From Thetidibacter halocola (GTDB taxonomy: Bacteria; Pseudomonadota; Alphaproteobacteria; Rhodobacterales; Rhodobacteraceae), in the NCBI RefSeq assembly GCF_018224955.1, contig NZ_JAGTUU010000007.1, positions 247,153-311,152 of the forward strand: a stretch of DNA of 64,000 bases. Direction: 5' to 3'. Positions 63,883 through 64,000 of the stretch are shown one piece after another. Numbering within the stretch: position 1 is the stretch's first letter; each line of letters starts with the position of its first letter. A program made the translations under genes and the position numbers. Under the pieces are notes generated by a model that saw only the letters and a program-made list of their open reading frames with translations, did not search any database and was not told the DNA's origin.

Positions 63883-64000
63883 TGACCCCCGATAACTCCT
63901 CCATCTGATGCTAGAGTCTGGCCCACGAAGAGGACCGGACCATGAAGAGATTGAAGTTCACTGAGGAACAGATCATCGGCATCCTACGGGAGCAGGAAGC
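63883..64000 (+). mobile_element. IS3-family insertion sequence, left end (partial)
   Basis: From about 63883 the sequence TGACCCCCGATAACTCC starts a new element that cuts the recombinase gene. At 63942 it opens into an IS3-type orfA. The right end is beyond the window, so target duplications and the full length cannot be checked. Confidence 0.75.
63942..64000 (+). CDS. IS3-family transposase OrfA, N-terminus (partial)
   Basis: ATG 63942 opens MKRLKFTEEQIIGILREQE and runs off the window. This is the typical start of IS3/IS407-group OrfA (HTH_Tnp_1). Only 19 complete codons are visible. GGACCGGACC precedes the ATG. Confidence 0.85.
   Translation, partial: MKRLKFTEEQIIGILREQE

Noticed and set aside
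63883..63926. ATG 63926 as start of the second recombinase
   Set aside because: These codons belong to the IS3 end; the true N-terminus with the catalytic Ser is missing.

Overview
The window looks like a chromosomal segment of a high-GC marine-type alphaproteobacterium of the Rhodobacterales (Roseobacter/Paracoccus relatives). The evidence is the gene families (fused Mrp/Pha antiporter subunit A, phosphatidylcholine synthase, DUF1127 proteins, DUF2793 phage-type protein, an FnrL-type site), the GC-rich codon use, and two copies of an intergenic repeat that I associate with this order. No exact species can be named from the sequence.

Layout. 1-3852 is the 3' end of an Mrp/Pha multisubunit Na+/H+ antiporter operon (A-end, C, D, E, F, G), followed by a decayed IS5-type transposase. 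4526-8736 (minus) is a complete sugar-type ABC importer with an upstream inverted repeat and an FNR-type box. After about 1 kb without supported genes come a flavoprotein, an HNH nuclease, a hydrolase, a GST, rimO and a winged-helix/TPR regulator (9893-15963), then a DUF1127 gene and an AsmA protein. 18455-27107 (plus) is one tightly packed operon: two peptide-type ABC permeases, a double-ATPase subunit whose N-terminus is encoded by an intergenic repeat, an aldehyde dehydrogenase, two SDRs, a P1 peptidase and a hydrolase, but no binding protein. 27090-31633 (minus) holds housekeeping genes (pcs, a PaiB-like gene, mtaB, dapF, a phosphotransferase). 31947 is a striking Gly/Ser/Lys repeat protein.

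tRNA-Lys(TTT) at 33104 is directly followed by a decaying mobile module: a serine recombinase with an internal stop, a 56-residue protein and a conjugation-type ATPase, all ATGA-coupled. It ends in a chimeric joint with a start-less phage-type DUF2793/C1q gene. 37784-44921 is a stretch of redox and small-molecule genes (VOC, DUF4386, EamA, DUF1127, DsbA-like, WrbA, LysR, epoxide hydrolase-like, WYL regulator), with a hairpin that covers the wrbA ribosome binding site.

The most interesting system is 45410-56261, all on the minus strand. It contains a divergent second sigma-54 (RpoN), a complete oligopeptide ABC transporter, a C45 Ntn acyltransferase/peptidase, a sensor-less sigma-54 activator, an AtuA/DUF1446 protein and DUF4387. 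Good -24/-12 promoters (both TGGCACG-N6-GCA) lie exactly in front of the transporter operon and of the AtuA-DUF4387 pair. This suggests a self-contained sigma-54 regulon for uptake and breakdown of an unidentified amide- or peptide-like compound.

The right end has a winged-helix regulator, an alginate-export-type outer-membrane protein, a Tat-exported SDR, an AT-rich Shedu-type defence nuclease that has lost its stop codon against a mobile-element recombinase, and the left end of an IS3-family insertion that cut that recombinase.
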